From Planctomycetia bacterium (lineage in GTDB: Bacteria; Planctomycetota; Planctomycetia; Pirellulales; Thermoguttaceae): DNA of 51,405 nt. Shown here in pieces: positions 36,942-46,167 of this stretch; within the stretch, counting starts at the first letter, position 1; every line of letters begins with the position of its first letter. The stretch is taken from positions 1-51,405 of the forward strand of contig JAUNBG010000027.1 of the NCBI GenBank assembly GCA_030527205.1, written 5' to 3'. The notes below the pieces were generated by a model. That model saw only the letters and a program-made list of their open reading frames with translations. It made no database searches and had not been told where the DNA came from. Both the position numbers and the translations under genes were made by a program.

Positions 36942-37444
36942 TCTTGACATCCTTAGAAACCTTGACAGGCGAAGAAAAGTTTATTTGAAAAGTTTTTTTT
37001 GAAAAGTTTCCGGTTTACGGAAAATGGAAAAGGTTGGAACATTCTGTTTAACTGTTCCAATCATTGTTATCGTCATAACCAGATCGATTCTTCACAAAAA
37101 ATATGAATTTTTCAAAAAAACATCAAAGATAAAAAAACAAATTGCCGAAAATATCCAACTGCTTGAATCCAAATCGGAATTTTTTAGAAAATCTCCTTGA
37201 AACAAGGACTTTTTTCTGCTAGAATGTAAAGGATAATTTTACTTTTCGTCAGAAAAATCGAAAGTCCATTTTCAAACGAACGTTCAAACCGTTCAAAAAG
37301 TTCAGAATCAATGACTTTTCAACCTTGCTGACCCTAAACGAATTACTGAAAACGAAACTTGTCGTTCAGGTTGGTTTCAATATAAACTTTAAGGAAGGAA
37401 TTTTTTGCCTAAAAATATTATTTAATTATAATAAATTATACAAT

Positions 37445-37473
37445 TTGACTTAAAGCGTTAAAGCTTTTATTGT
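37445..37473 (+). promoter_or_regulatory. Promoter of the candidate ncRNA
   Basis: TTGACT (37445-37450) and TATTGT (37468-37473) with the ideal 17-bp spacing. Predicted start near 37480, just before the structured segment. Confidence 0.6.
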
Positions 37474-37478
37474 TGCAC

Positions 37479-37618
37479 ACAGAAACTACCACACACAATT
37501 AACAGGGGCAACACATCATAAAAGCCGCGCTTCCGTATGGAAGCGTCGGTTGATGTTGTTGCTCGCCCTGTGGTAGGGGATTGTGTGGACGTTACCGGCG
37601 CTTCTTTTTTGTTTTTTT
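37479..37618 (+). ncRNA. Candidate structured non-coding RNA of about 130 nt
   Basis: The segment folds into one long hairpin: 37492-37499 with 37580-37587 (8 bp), 37502-37507 with 37566-37571 (6 bp), 37508-37518 with 37551-37562 (11 bp, one bulge), and an apical stem 37524-37534 / 37539-37550 closed by a GTAT tetraloop. A second arrangement pairs CTACCAC (37486-37492) with GTGGTAG (37570-37576) and excludes part of the first. A T-rich run (37605-37618) follows, and GGCGCTTC there can pair with GAAGCGTC of the apical arm, as an alternative terminator. It does not match 6S, SRP, tmRNA, RNase P or common riboswitch cores that I know. It might regulate either neighbour or act in trans. Confidence 0.6.
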
Positions 37619-37858
37619 GAACGTTTCGGAAAATTATAATATCGGAAGATTAATCATTTCGGATGATTATGAAATCGGAACATTATGATTAATGATAATA
37701 AATCATTCTGGATTTAATGGTTAAAGAGATTGAATGATAACTCAATCTGTAATTTATGGTTGATTTTTTCTTGCAGAGACGCTCAGAAGAGAAAACAAGG
37801 TTCTTTGAAATTTATATCGCCGCTTGAGCTTTACGTCTTATTTTAGAAAAGGACTATA

Positions 37859-38440
37859 ATGGATTGCGTCGCTCTTGATCTCGAGAATATCATTTATTCC
37901 AATAATAATCAAACATATCGGATTCCGTGTGCTTATGCAATGGTTAAATATCAAGCGAACCAAAGAACGTCAACCTGTTTTGGATTGATTCAGCCGCCGG
38001 AGAATTATTATGATGAGCATACAATTCAATATCATCATATTAATCCCTCAATGACGAAGGATATTCCGTTTTTTCCCGATTGCTGGGACTTAATCAAATA
38101 TTTTGTCGGCGATCTTCCGGTAATCGCTCATTTTTTTGGATTTTCGGAACGAAATATTTTAACGGACGCGACTCAATTTTATCATCTTGATCTGCCGAAT
38201 TGGCTCCAATGCGGCTGTACTGGCGAAATGGCAATGAAACTTGAAGACGAAAATCAGAGCAAAGGGCTCTTTTCGCTTGCCAAGAAATACAATCTGCCGC
38301 TGAATCATCATAATGCGCTTTCCGATGCGGAAGCCTGTCTGCAACTTGCGCTTCGTTATCAAACGCAATTCAACGCAAAGGAATGGGCCAAATTTTTCAA
38401 ACCGTTTCAAGAATATGCTTATACGGAGCTTCCTTCATAA
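37859..38440 (+). CDS. DEDDh-type 3'-5' exonuclease-like protein
   Basis: A 193-residue DnaQ-fold protein. ExoI is ALDLE with Asp7 and Glu9; ExoIII is HHNALSDAEA with His151-x4-Asp156, the DEDDh pattern. ExoII reads VIAHFFGFSERNIL (88-101) where the family has an Asp after the aromatic residue; here Ser96-Glu97 stands in its place, so activity may be altered. It resembles stand-alone epsilon-like or RNase T-like nucleases acting on DNA or RNA ends. Good AAAGGA before the ATG. Convergent with the MFS gene. Confidence 0.8.
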   Translation: MDCVALDLENIIYSNNNQTYRIPCAYAMVKYQANQRTSTCFGLIQPPENYYDEHTIQYHHINPSMTKDIPFFPDCWDLIKYFVGDLPVIAHFFGFSERNILTDATQFYHLDLPNWLQCGCTGEMAMKLEDENQSKGLFSLAKKYNLPLNHHNALSDAEACLQLALRYQTQFNAKEWAKFFKPFQEYAYTELPS

Positions 38441-38584
38441 AGAAAATTGGGTCGGCAAAGTTTTCTGCCGGATTGCGTTGCGGGTTTCGATACAACCGGC
38501 GCTCAGGTTTTTCCGTTTCGTTCGTTGCATTACGAAAATTCAAGGCAAACGATTCTCTTTGATTAAATTGTTGCGTTCGCTTCT

Positions 38585-39832
38585 TCAGGAAATCATATGT
38601 TTTTTTAACGGTTTTGAAAACTGTTTTGAATATTGGATTGTAATGATTCGCAAGGCAAAGGACAAAACAGGAATGATCAAAAGGAATAAAATTCCTGCAA
38701 CGACATAAATATTTCGTAGTCCGACGAAATAAACAATTCCGCCGCTCAAGACGGAGCTGATCAAAATTCCTGTCATTCGCAGTCCAGACGCAAGTCCAAA
38801 AAAGGTTCCGCGGCGTTCTTTCGGCGAAATTTTTGACAAGATCGAAAAGCAGACCGTTTCCAGACCGCCGGCAACGAGATAATTAACAAATCTCGCCGAA
38901 CTGTAACTCAATAAAGAGCCGGAAAATGCCTGTAAAAACATTGTTCCGCTCGCAATGAGAATTGTCGGAAGAGCAATCTTTCCGGGCGAAAAGAGATCGC
39001 ATAAACGTCCGAGAACCATTCCGGAAATAACGCCTCCCAAAGCAGCTAAAGCGCTGATCCAGCCTGTATGAAACGCTGTATTTTCTGGGCCATGAATTTT
39101 TTCAATCATGAGCGCAACATAAGGATCGTCAAACCGTCGGGCAATCGCCGTTATAATAATAACGAAAAAGATCATCCAGACGGAAATCGAAATTCCCGAC
39201 CAGGCTTTTCCCCATTTCGGAACGACGTCTTGGGCAGGGGGAGAAAAATGTTCTTCAACGCAAAGATGAGCCAAAATTCCCGCAACCAAATACATTGAAC
39301 CGCAGGTCAAAAAGGCCGTCGAAAATCCGAACCAATGAACAATGAGTCCGCCTGCCGCAAATCCAATGAGATTTCCGCTCCAAACGGCGGACGAAAGAAC
39401 CCCTAAAGCGAATCCGTGATGTTTTTCCGGCGTTGTCGTTACAATAAGAGTCTGCGCTGCCGAAACCGTTCCGGTAAACGCGGAAACGATAAAGCGAACA
39501 ATAATCAATCCCAATGGATTGGGAGCCAGGAGAAAACAGGGAAAAAGAATCGCATCGACATAACAAGCTCGCAAGAGCATTAATTTGCGTCCGAAACGAT
39601 CGGCCAGCATTCCCCAGACCGGCGTAAAAACGCAGAAACTCAACATTCCAAAGAAATAGAATGCGGACATCCAAAGTCCTAATTCTTGTTCGCCCGAAAT
39701 TCCCCAACGATCTCGGATATAAATCGGAACAAACGGAACTGCCGACGCAAAACCAGCGATCGATAAAATCTGCGATGCCCAAATGAAAAAAAGATTCCGT
39801 TTCCAATTAATTGTTTTTTCCGACAAGTCCAT
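38585..39832 (-). CDS. Major facilitator superfamily transporter
   Basis: A 415-residue membrane protein with about 12 hydrophobic helices. The loop between helices 2 and 3, PVWGMLADRFGRKLMLL, is the MFS signature A motif, and the second half repeats it (GRLCDLFSPGK). MFS proteins move solutes or drugs with a proton; substrate cannot be told, but resemblance to multidrug/sugar efflux (SetA/MdtG-type) is reasonable. ATG 39832 is preferred to the TTG at 39928; AAGGA is close to it, so the start is not fully certain. Confidence 0.88.
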   Translation of the reverse strand: MDLSEKTINWKRNLFFIWASQILSIAGFASAVPFVPIYIRDRWGISGEQELGLWMSAFYFFGMLSFCVFTPVWGMLADRFGRKLMLLRACYVDAILFPCFLLAPNPLGLIIVRFIVSAFTGTVSAAQTLIVTTTPEKHHGFALGVLSSAVWSGNLIGFAAGGLIVHWFGFSTAFLTCGSMYLVAGILAHLCVEEHFSPPAQDVVPKWGKAWSGISISVWMIFFVIIITAIARRFDDPYVALMIEKIHGPENTAFHTGWISALAALGGVISGMVLGRLCDLFSPGKIALPTILIASGTMFLQAFSGSLLSYSSARFVNYLVAGGLETVCFSILSKISPKERRGTFFGLASGLRMTGILISSVLSGGIVYFVGLRNIYVVAGILFLLIIPVLSFALRIITIQYSKQFSKPLKKHMIS

Positions 39833-40315
39833 TTCCTTATTTTCCGGACAGAAAGAGCGGGCGGCGATAGAATCGGCAAAGTCCCGCGAAACATTGTCGA
39901 AAACGACCAATCTTATCGATTTGATCAAAACCAGACAACCTTATCGGTTGACTCGTCATTGAATAATTTGAATAATATTGTCCTCAACGAGTCGTCATTA
40001 TAATTATAGAGCGTTTTTAAAAATGATCAATCGGATTCGAGCAGAATAAGGTTTCGGCCGGAATTGAAGTTTTGCATGAATCTTTGGGGTTATCGATTGA
40101 CTTTTTCCGTTTCAATTCTCGCCAAGACGGCGTTTGAGTCCCTGATTTCGGTTGCGTTACAACCTTCATTACAACCTTCATTACGGGCTTGACGTTTCGC
40201 ATTTTCGTCATTATAAAAACCCCTCAAACCCGTAATGGAACGATTACGAAGGAATCGCGAAACGAGGGATTTCAACCTCAATGACGGACTGACGTTTGAT
40301 TTGTCAGTCTTCATT
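39833..40315. other. Intergenic region with a 12-bp tandem repeat
   Basis: 480 bp upstream of the MFS gene. TTACAACCTTCA is repeated at 40157-40168 and 40169-40180. Frames here (40017-40211, 40090-40353 minus) are repetitive and lack ribosome-binding sites. No gene is supported. Confidence 0.5.
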
Positions 40316-40798
40316 CTATTTTCCATTTTTCGTTGAAAATCGCTGAGAGACAACCATTCCCCAGTCGGGATCGGTTTGAATGGTTTGCGTAAAAGGAACG
40401 TCCATTTTTTGAAGAACTTTTTGCCAAAAAGAAGTCGCTTGATTTGCCGTTAATAATTGACGAATCTGCCAATCGGTCGGAATCATTTGGAAAACGGTTG
40501 ACGCCAACTCAAATCCGTAACCATTTTTTCGAAAGTCGGGAAGAATAAAAAATTCCGAAACGTCCCAGAATTTCGATTTTTTTTCGACAATAATAAATCC
40601 GATCGGTTTTGAATTTTGATAAGCAATCCAACCGCGTCGATTTGGAGCCGGGCAGGGGGACGCAATGGAATAATGTCCCCGGCAATCCGGTTCCGTATGA
40701 GTCAGCGGCGCAAATTCCGCTTCGTAAACCTGACTCAAAAAATCATAAATGTCTTGATTATTGTTGTCGATTTCTTTGAGATCAAGTTGTTTCGTCAT
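40316..40798 (-). CDS. GNAT family N-acetyltransferase
   Basis: A 160-residue acetyl-CoA-dependent transferase. The acetyl-CoA loop RKNGYGFEL (about 90-98) after the FFILPDFR strand fits the R/QxxGxG/A motif, and GWIAYQNSKPIGFIIVE is the usual strand pair before it. The acceptor is unknown. ATG 40798 has AAGGT 8 bases upstream. It is single and not linked to an obvious partner. Confidence 0.82.
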   Translation of the reverse strand: MTKQLDLKEIDNNNQDIYDFLSQVYEAEFAPLTHTEPDCRGHYSIASPCPAPNRRGWIAYQNSKPIGFIIVEKKSKFWDVSEFFILPDFRKNGYGFELASTVFQMIPTDWQIRQLLTANQATSFWQKVLQKMDVPFTQTIQTDPDWGMVVSQRFSTKNGK

Positions 40799-41023
40799 TT
40801 TTTCGACCTTGTATTCTTAAAAAAACAAACAATCAAAGCGCCAATCGGTTATTTTTTTGATTTTTGTGACAGGCAAGAAGTTCAAATCAGCGTTTATTCG
40901 CGAACATTGCGAGAAATTATAGCTCACAGATTTCGCGGACAAACGCTGATAAAGAAAAAACGTCTGATTTTTGGGCGATTATTGCCCGTCAGATCGGTTC
41001 AAAAGTTGTCGGAGCAGACCGGA

Positions 41024-44023
41024 TTATTCCAAATCCGGCCCTTCGATTCGTTCGCCCATTTGCTGACGTTTCTGATTTTCGACGTTAAAGGTTCCATAAA
41101 AGAGCGCATTGGCTCCGTCGATCCAACTATAAAGCCGCTCTTTGTCTTCATCGGTCAATTGACAATCATAATGACCGTCGTCGAGAATTTTGATCAATTT
41201 GCTCGCGTGAGTCCCGAAACGATAAGGAGTCGTCATCGGTTCATAATTTCCTTCGGGCAATCCCCAAGCTGTATAAGAAACGAACGGAATCAACGCGTTA
41301 TACGATTTTGTATATTGCCCTTCCGGTTCGCCGGTTAAATTGATATTTCCTTCCGCTTTGTCGTTATTATGACATTCGACGCAAAGACGATCCAAAACCG
41401 GTTGAACGAGAATCGGATAACTAAGCGGTTTCGAACCGTCGGGGCCCGGTTTGATTTGAGTCGGAGTTTCTTTTTTCGATGCGATTGATTGCGTTAAAGG
41501 AACGGAAGACATTCGGTTTTCATGGCAGCCTGTGCAGCTGGCCGATTCCCCCGGCTGCAAATAAACGAGACTTCGCATTCCCTGAACCATTTTTCCATTT
41601 TCATCAAGAGCCTGGAATAAAACGGGCGTTTTAGCCGGCATTTCAAAGAAAACGGAGCCGTCTTCTTCAACAGGAACTGTTCCCAAGATCTGTTTTCCCG
41701 GCGAAGCGTTTGCGGCGCCGACCATTGGATTGTTCGCATTGGGGGTCGTTTTCGGCAGAACTTGAACAATTCGCAACGATTTGATATTTTCGGGCATTTT
41801 CCAAGGCCAACTTTCATAAATGTTCTGAATGAAGAATTGCCCGGTTGAAGGAACGTCTTTTTCTGGAAGAGTCGAAAGATAATTCGGTTTTTCCGGACGT
41901 TCCGCTAAAGGCATTGCCCAAACGCTCGAAATATTCGGATCGCGATAAACCAATTCCCGATTGCCAAAAGCGTCACAGAAATAAATGCCGAATTGATTCG
42001 GAATATTCGGTCCCGCTTCGCCCAATAATTTATCGAAACTGTAAGACGCAATAAAATATTTTTCGGAAAGCGGCCAAGGCGATTTGAAACAATGAACCGG
42101 CCAGCGCTTTTGTTCTTCGGAAAGGGTTGTTATGCGGTCCGCTTCACGAAAAGCCTGCCAAGCGCCAGGGATTACTGTATCGAAATCGCTCATTGCTGGC
42201 AATTGCGGCGGAAGCGGAAGCGGAACTTCGCCTTCGGGATAAAGAACTTCCGGCGTCAAACGCTTGATTGGTTCAGAACCATCAACGCCCTTTGTTGTAT
42301 CGATCAGCATAATTGATCCCGCGGACATTCCGTGATGCGGCGCGCCAATGGCCATTATTTTGCTTGAACCCGGAATCGATTTGGATTCCCAAATGCCGCA
42401 AGGGTTGAATGTATTGTTTCCGTAATAAATTCGGACGTCGGTTCCGTCTTGACGAGTCGACCAGAGATTTTGATAATAAACGGCGTCGCGATCGACATAA
42501 TCCCAGCGCGTATAAACGATTCGTCCGTCGTTTAAAACTTCCGGATTCCATTCGTTTGTTTCATGAAACGAAATCGGATGCGGATCGGAGCCGTCAGCGT
42601 TCATTTTTGCGAGAGTATAAACGAAACAGGGGCCGCCGCCGCAACGATGAAAGCCGCCGCGCCGCGTCGAACTGAAAATAATGTCGCCGTTTGGCAAAAC
42701 GGTTGGCGAAAAATCATCGAAATCGCCGTCGGTCATTTGTTTGACGTCGGAACCGTCGGCATTCATTTGATATAAATGATAACGATCGCTTACTTTTTCC
42801 GGATCATGCCAGGCATTAGGCGCTTTTTCGGTTTCACAAAACGCGAACCAGATTTTTTTGCCGTCGAAGGAAACCGTTGGATGCATATAATTTCCATTCG
42901 GAAGATCGCCGGACAAAAGTCGGGTTTTCATTGATTTTCCCGGTTCTTCCAAAACAAAGATTCCGCCGCCGGGACGGCTGACATAACCGTAAACCTGGGT
43001 CAATTGATGACTGAAACCGCTCGGAACATGTTTCGCAAAAACCATTGGACCGACGTCAAATAACGGATTCGTCAAGAGAATTTCCCGTTTCGTTTGATGA
43101 AGCTCTTTCCAAAGTTCTTCCGCAGTCGTTTCCCGTTGCTGAAGAAGTTCGGCGTTATCGGTTGCTTCTTCCGATTTTAAGGCATTGAAGCGTTCGGTCA
43201 AATTTGACCATTTTTCGCGAACTTCGACCATTTGATCTTCGTCTTCCGCGAGATTTTCTTCAATGTCGTTAATGAGTTCCAAGCCTTGCGGCAAACGTTT
43301 TTCGATCGCCTGCAAATAGGTTCGCGGTTCAAGAGGCGTTTCAATTCCGTCCTGCATTCGCCAGTCCCATTCAATGAGAGCCTGTTCCAATGCGGGTCGG
43401 AAATCGGGCGAACAGGGAATCGGGTCAAAACTTTGCGGACGTCGAACCGGGTCGAGGGAAATCGGAATCGAAACGCTGTCGGACGTTTGACAGACGAAAT
43501 GAGAAAGTTCGACGACAACCGGTTGCTCAGCCGCTTTGATTTTTAGAGAAATGCCTTTTGACGGCGCGAACGGCAATTCAATGCGATCAGACAATTTATT
43601 CGTTGCGTTATTCGAAGTTGCTTCGATTTTTGGCAATTCCGCTTCTTCCCATAAAACCGTTGCTGTTGCGCTGGTTTCTGCTTTTTGTTGAACGGAACAG
43701 GAAAGGAGTCCCGCGTCAACAATTTGATTGAACGGAATGTTAATTCGGATTTGATCCTTCGCATTCAGATCAGCCCAAACCCGATAATTCGGCGTTTGAG
43801 ACAAACCGGCATTCGGATGACCAAGAATCAAAAGCTGAGAACTGTTTTCGCCGTCGGAAAAAAACCAGACGCCGGCAACCGTTCCATTGCTCGGCAGAAC
43901 CGCTTTTCCATTAATTTCAACAGTCGTTTTTAATGGAACAGCCGCGTTTTGGGCAAATAGCAGTCCCGAACAAAGAAAAGCGAATAAAAATATTCCGCAT
44001 TGTTTCCAATCAAATTTAAACAT
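41024..44023 (-). CDS. Hydrazine-synthase-alpha-like secreted multihaem protein
   Basis: A 999-residue exported protein from ATG 44023 (GGAG 7 bases upstream; signal peptide ending near LFAQ). The central part has Tol/PD40 beta-propeller strands (YQMNADGSDVKQMTDGDFDD, LPNGDIIFSSTRRGG, AKMNADGSDPHPIS). The C-terminal third carries two haem motifs, Cys830/Cys833/His834 and Cys881/Cys884/His885. This is the domain plan of the HZS_alpha family, widespread in planctomycetes that do not do anammox, so the name should not be read as hydrazine synthesis. A soluble extracytoplasmic redox protein is likely. It is last in a three-gene run with the lipoprotein and esterase. Confidence 0.82.
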   Translation of the reverse strand: MFKFDWKQCGIFLFAFLCSGLLFAQNAAVPLKTTVEINGKAVLPSNGTVAGVWFFSDGENSSQLLILGHPNAGLSQTPNYRVWADLNAKDQIRINIPFNQIVDAGLLSCSVQQKAETSATATVLWEEAELPKIEATSNNATNKLSDRIELPFAPSKGISLKIKAAEQPVVVELSHFVCQTSDSVSIPISLDPVRRPQSFDPIPCSPDFRPALEQALIEWDWRMQDGIETPLEPRTYLQAIEKRLPQGLELINDIEENLAEDEDQMVEVREKWSNLTERFNALKSEEATDNAELLQQRETTAEELWKELHQTKREILLTNPLFDVGPMVFAKHVPSGFSHQLTQVYGYVSRPGGGIFVLEEPGKSMKTRLLSGDLPNGNYMHPTVSFDGKKIWFAFCETEKAPNAWHDPEKVSDRYHLYQMNADGSDVKQMTDGDFDDFSPTVLPNGDIIFSSTRRGGFHRCGGGPCFVYTLAKMNADGSDPHPISFHETNEWNPEVLNDGRIVYTRWDYVDRDAVYYQNLWSTRQDGTDVRIYYGNNTFNPCGIWESKSIPGSSKIMAIGAPHHGMSAGSIMLIDTTKGVDGSEPIKRLTPEVLYPEGEVPLPLPPQLPAMSDFDTVIPGAWQAFREADRITTLSEEQKRWPVHCFKSPWPLSEKYFIASYSFDKLLGEAGPNIPNQFGIYFCDAFGNRELVYRDPNISSVWAMPLAERPEKPNYLSTLPEKDVPSTGQFFIQNIYESWPWKMPENIKSLRIVQVLPKTTPNANNPMVGAANASPGKQILGTVPVEEDGSVFFEMPAKTPVLFQALDENGKMVQGMRSLVYLQPGESASCTGCHENRMSSVPLTQSIASKKETPTQIKPGPDGSKPLSYPILVQPVLDRLCVECHNNDKAEGNINLTGEPEGQYTKSYNALIPFVSYTAWGLPEGNYEPMTTPYRFGTHASKLIKILDDGHYDCQLTDEDKERLYSWIDGANALFYGTFNVENQKRQQMGERIEGPDLE

Positions 44024-44112
44024 AAATAGACTCCGTTGATTCATTTCTTAACTTTTTTGCTTGTTACAAAAAGTCAATATTAATTTGCAGAAAAATCTTG
44101 AACCCTTTTTGA

Positions 44113-44622
44113 TTACATAACCCCTTGAACAGGCTCATGAACGGCTGCCCCGACGTCAAATTCGGGAATTTCGCGATTTTTTCCCGGTTTAACTTCAACC
44201 GAAAAAGGAGTTGATTCCGCCGTTTGATATTGAGCATCAACGAGATTGAACGATTTTGACGCTTCCGTCGCATTGGGATTGCTCATAATGTCCTTGGGAT
44301 CGTCGGAACGATTTCCGCCTTCCGTTACAACTTTTTGGACAACAACCTTGAATTTCCCTGCCGGGGCGCCGGAATGACTGCCATAAGTCCGAAATTCCGC
44401 AATTCCTTCCGCATTTGTATAAGCCCCGCAAGGCCAGCGACTCAACGCTTTATCTTCCGGATGAAGAACAACATTGGCCTCAACCAGCGGTTGACCTTCT
44501 TGAAGAATTTTAATGGAAAACGGATAAAGTTCCGGCATTCCGTCTGGACGCGATTTTTGATTACAGGAAACAGAAATCAACAAGCCAAATATTAGAAAGG
44601 ACAATATAATATAACGAATCAT
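44113..44622 (-). CDS. Small lipoprotein, carboxypeptidase-regulatory-like
   Basis: 169 residues with hydrophobic leader and lipobox ISVSC (Cys20). The mature part has the IKILQEGQPLVEANVVLHPED strand pattern and TNAEGIAEFRTYG turn of a transthyretin-like domain. It overlaps the esterase stop by 4 bases (ATGA type) and precedes the haem protein by 89 bp, so the three are probably co-transcribed. Role unknown; a membrane anchor for a partner is plausible. Confidence 0.8.
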   Translation of the reverse strand: MIRYIILSFLIFGLLISVSCNQKSRPDGMPELYPFSIKILQEGQPLVEANVVLHPEDKALSRWPCGAYTNAEGIAEFRTYGSHSGAPAGKFKVVVQKVVTEGGNRSDDPKDIMSNPNATEASKSFNLVDAQYQTAESTPFSVEVKPGKNREIPEFDVGAAVHEPVQGVM

Positions 44623-45440
44623 TCTTTATTCTCCAATCCCATTACAAATTCAATGGACGCTTTTGTGTCGTTATAATCGGTTTCATGTCCCCCTTCAGGA
44701 CGATAAATGAGAAGGACTTTTCGATTCATTTTTTGTAACGTTTTGACTAAACGAAGAACGCTGTCGGGCGGAACGATTGTATCTCGACCGCCCAACGTTA
44801 TTCCGAGCGGCATTGTCAATTTTTCGGGGAAATATTCCGAGCTTCGTTTTTTATATTCTTCCGGAATTTCCGCTTTCGTCCCCCCAAACGATTCGGCAAT
44901 GGCGTCTTGAAACATTTCATACTCAAAATGATTGGCCAATCCGTTTTGCGAGGCAACGCCGTCGATCAATTCCGGATGCAGCGCGGCAAAGGTTAAAACG
45001 GACGTTCCGCCCATTGAACCGCCTGTCAAAAAGATTTTATCAATTTGATATTTCTGTTTTAATTCCTTTATAATCTGCAATAAATCGGCCTCGGCGGCAG
45101 GTCCCATCCAAGACGTTGCGGCGCGATAATCAGGCGAAATAAAGATCATTTTTTGTTCTTTGGCGACGTCGAGCGCCGCGTCCGTTTCTCCCCGTTTCGC
45201 ATTAATATATTGCCAACGATCCGCCCCATGCCCATGCAAACCAATTAATAAATGATAAGAATTCTCGTTTGAAAAATCGTCGGGCAAAATTTCAATATAA
45301 CGCTGCTCCGAACCGTCGAGTTCGGAAACGAACAGAACGTCCTTGGGAGCTGACGCAATAATCATTTTCTGATAAAATATCGGGACTGTCAACAGAAAAA
45401 CAATTCCCGCAATCAGAAATCGAGAAAAATCCCTTTTCAT
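44619..45440 (-). CDS. Alpha/beta hydrolase (esterase/acyl-hydrolase type)
   Basis: A 273-residue hydrolase with an N-terminal hydrophobic segment (about 8-30, signal or anchor). Oxyanion/strand HGHGAD at 69-74, the nucleophile Ser142 in TGGSMGGTS, an Asp in LGGRDTIVPP and His in PEGGHETDY form the triad. Resembles feruloyl/acetyl esterases and S9-like peptidases. First gene of a three-gene run with the lipoprotein and haem protein. Start ATG 45440 after AGAGG. Confidence 0.85.
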   Translation of the reverse strand: MKRDFSRFLIAGIVFLLTVPIFYQKMIIASAPKDVLFVSELDGSEQRYIEILPDDFSNENSYHLLIGLHGHGADRWQYINAKRGETDAALDVAKEQKMIFISPDYRAATSWMGPAAEADLLQIIKELKQKYQIDKIFLTGGSMGGTSVLTFAALHPELIDGVASQNGLANHFEYEMFQDAIAESFGGTKAEIPEEYKKRSSEYFPEKLTMPLGITLGGRDTIVPPDSVLRLVKTLQKMNRKVLLIYRPEGGHETDYNDTKASIEFVMGLENKE

Positions 45441-45578
45441 TTCAGCCTCTATAAATAAATTTAAGCAACATAATTCGCTGAATTTATGACGGTTATGAGT
45501 CAGGATTCAGCGAGTTATTTGGCAGGATTCAGTAAGCTAATAAATGCGACGAGCTGGGGTTAGAACGGTCTTAAAATT

Positions 45579-46004
45579 TTATTCATCCGAAAGTTTCAGC
45601 TCATAATTTTTCTCTGCCTTTGTAATTTCAACGACAAGATCAGAATTTCCGCGAGGATACTTTTGAGATAAAACCGCTTGATAATTTGTTTCATCAGCGT
45701 TTGTTTCGCCCGCAAGACCGCCCATTGACGGCATCGAAATAAAATAGAAATGCCCCTTTCCTGTTTGAACGCCGTCAACGTCCGCAGTATAAATCATTGA
45801 AAATTTTCCATTCGCGTCCGTTTCGCCAGAGCTTGTCCGACCTTCAATCGGTTCAAAGAAAAAAGAAACATTGGGAATGGGAGTTCCATTATAAGTTAAC
45901 GTTCCCTCAAATTCGACAACTTCATAAGGAAGCTTCGGACCGCAACCAACAAAAGACAAGAATAAAACGGCAATAAATAATGGCAAAGCGTTTTGAAATT
46001 TCAT
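45579..46004 (-). CDS. Small lipoprotein paired with the second DUF1559 protein
   Basis: 141 residues from ATG 46004, with lipobox SFVGC (Cys21). The mature part begins VVEFEGTLTYNGTPIPNVSFFFEP and continues as a transthyretin-like beta-sandwich with a GETDANGKFS turn. It matches the layout of the lipoprotein at 18788 and follows the DUF1559 gene, separated by repeat copy C. The longer frame starts with TTG and is not used; the ribosome-binding site at 46004 is weak. Confidence 0.8.
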   Translation of the reverse strand: MKFQNALPLFIAVLFLSFVGCGPKLPYEVVEFEGTLTYNGTPIPNVSFFFEPIEGRTSSGETDANGKFSMIYTADVDGVQTGKGHFYFISMPSMGGLAGETNADETNYQAVLSQKYPRGNSDLVVEITKAEKNYELKLSDE

Positions 46005-46167
46005 AATATTTTTCAACCAAATGTTAAAAAGAACAGACAATCATTTTTGATTAATTTTTAAAAAACTCAATTTTTTCTTCCCTTCAGGAAAAGAAACCAT
46101 TTATTATTTTCTAAGAATTACATTCATTTTCAATACAATATAAAGAATCAAGTAAAAAATTTTTTTG

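Larger units (their letters stand above)
36942..37858. other. Long intergenic region holding a candidate structured RNA
   Basis: More than 900 bp between the divergent autotransporter and exonuclease genes. The left half is AT-rich with a short run of GTTCAAA repeats (37282-37304). The right half contains the promoter and RNA at 37445-37620. The remainder before the exonuclease gene (37621-37858) shows nothing recognisable. Confidence 0.6.

Noticed and set aside
37479..37618. 6S or SRP RNA as identity of the hairpin RNA
   Set aside because: It lacks the large central bubble flanked by two long stems of 6S and the conserved GGAA/asymmetric-loop core of SRP domain IV.
40090..40353. 87-residue minus-strand frame with a repeated NEGCNEGCN
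   Set aside because: Generated by the 12-bp DNA tandem repeat and overlaps the end of the GNAT gene.
41024..44023. Hydrazine synthesis (anammox) as the role of the HZS-alpha-like gene
   Set aside because: No beta/gamma subunit or hydrazine dehydrogenase gene is in the window, and the family is common in heterotrophic planctomycetes.
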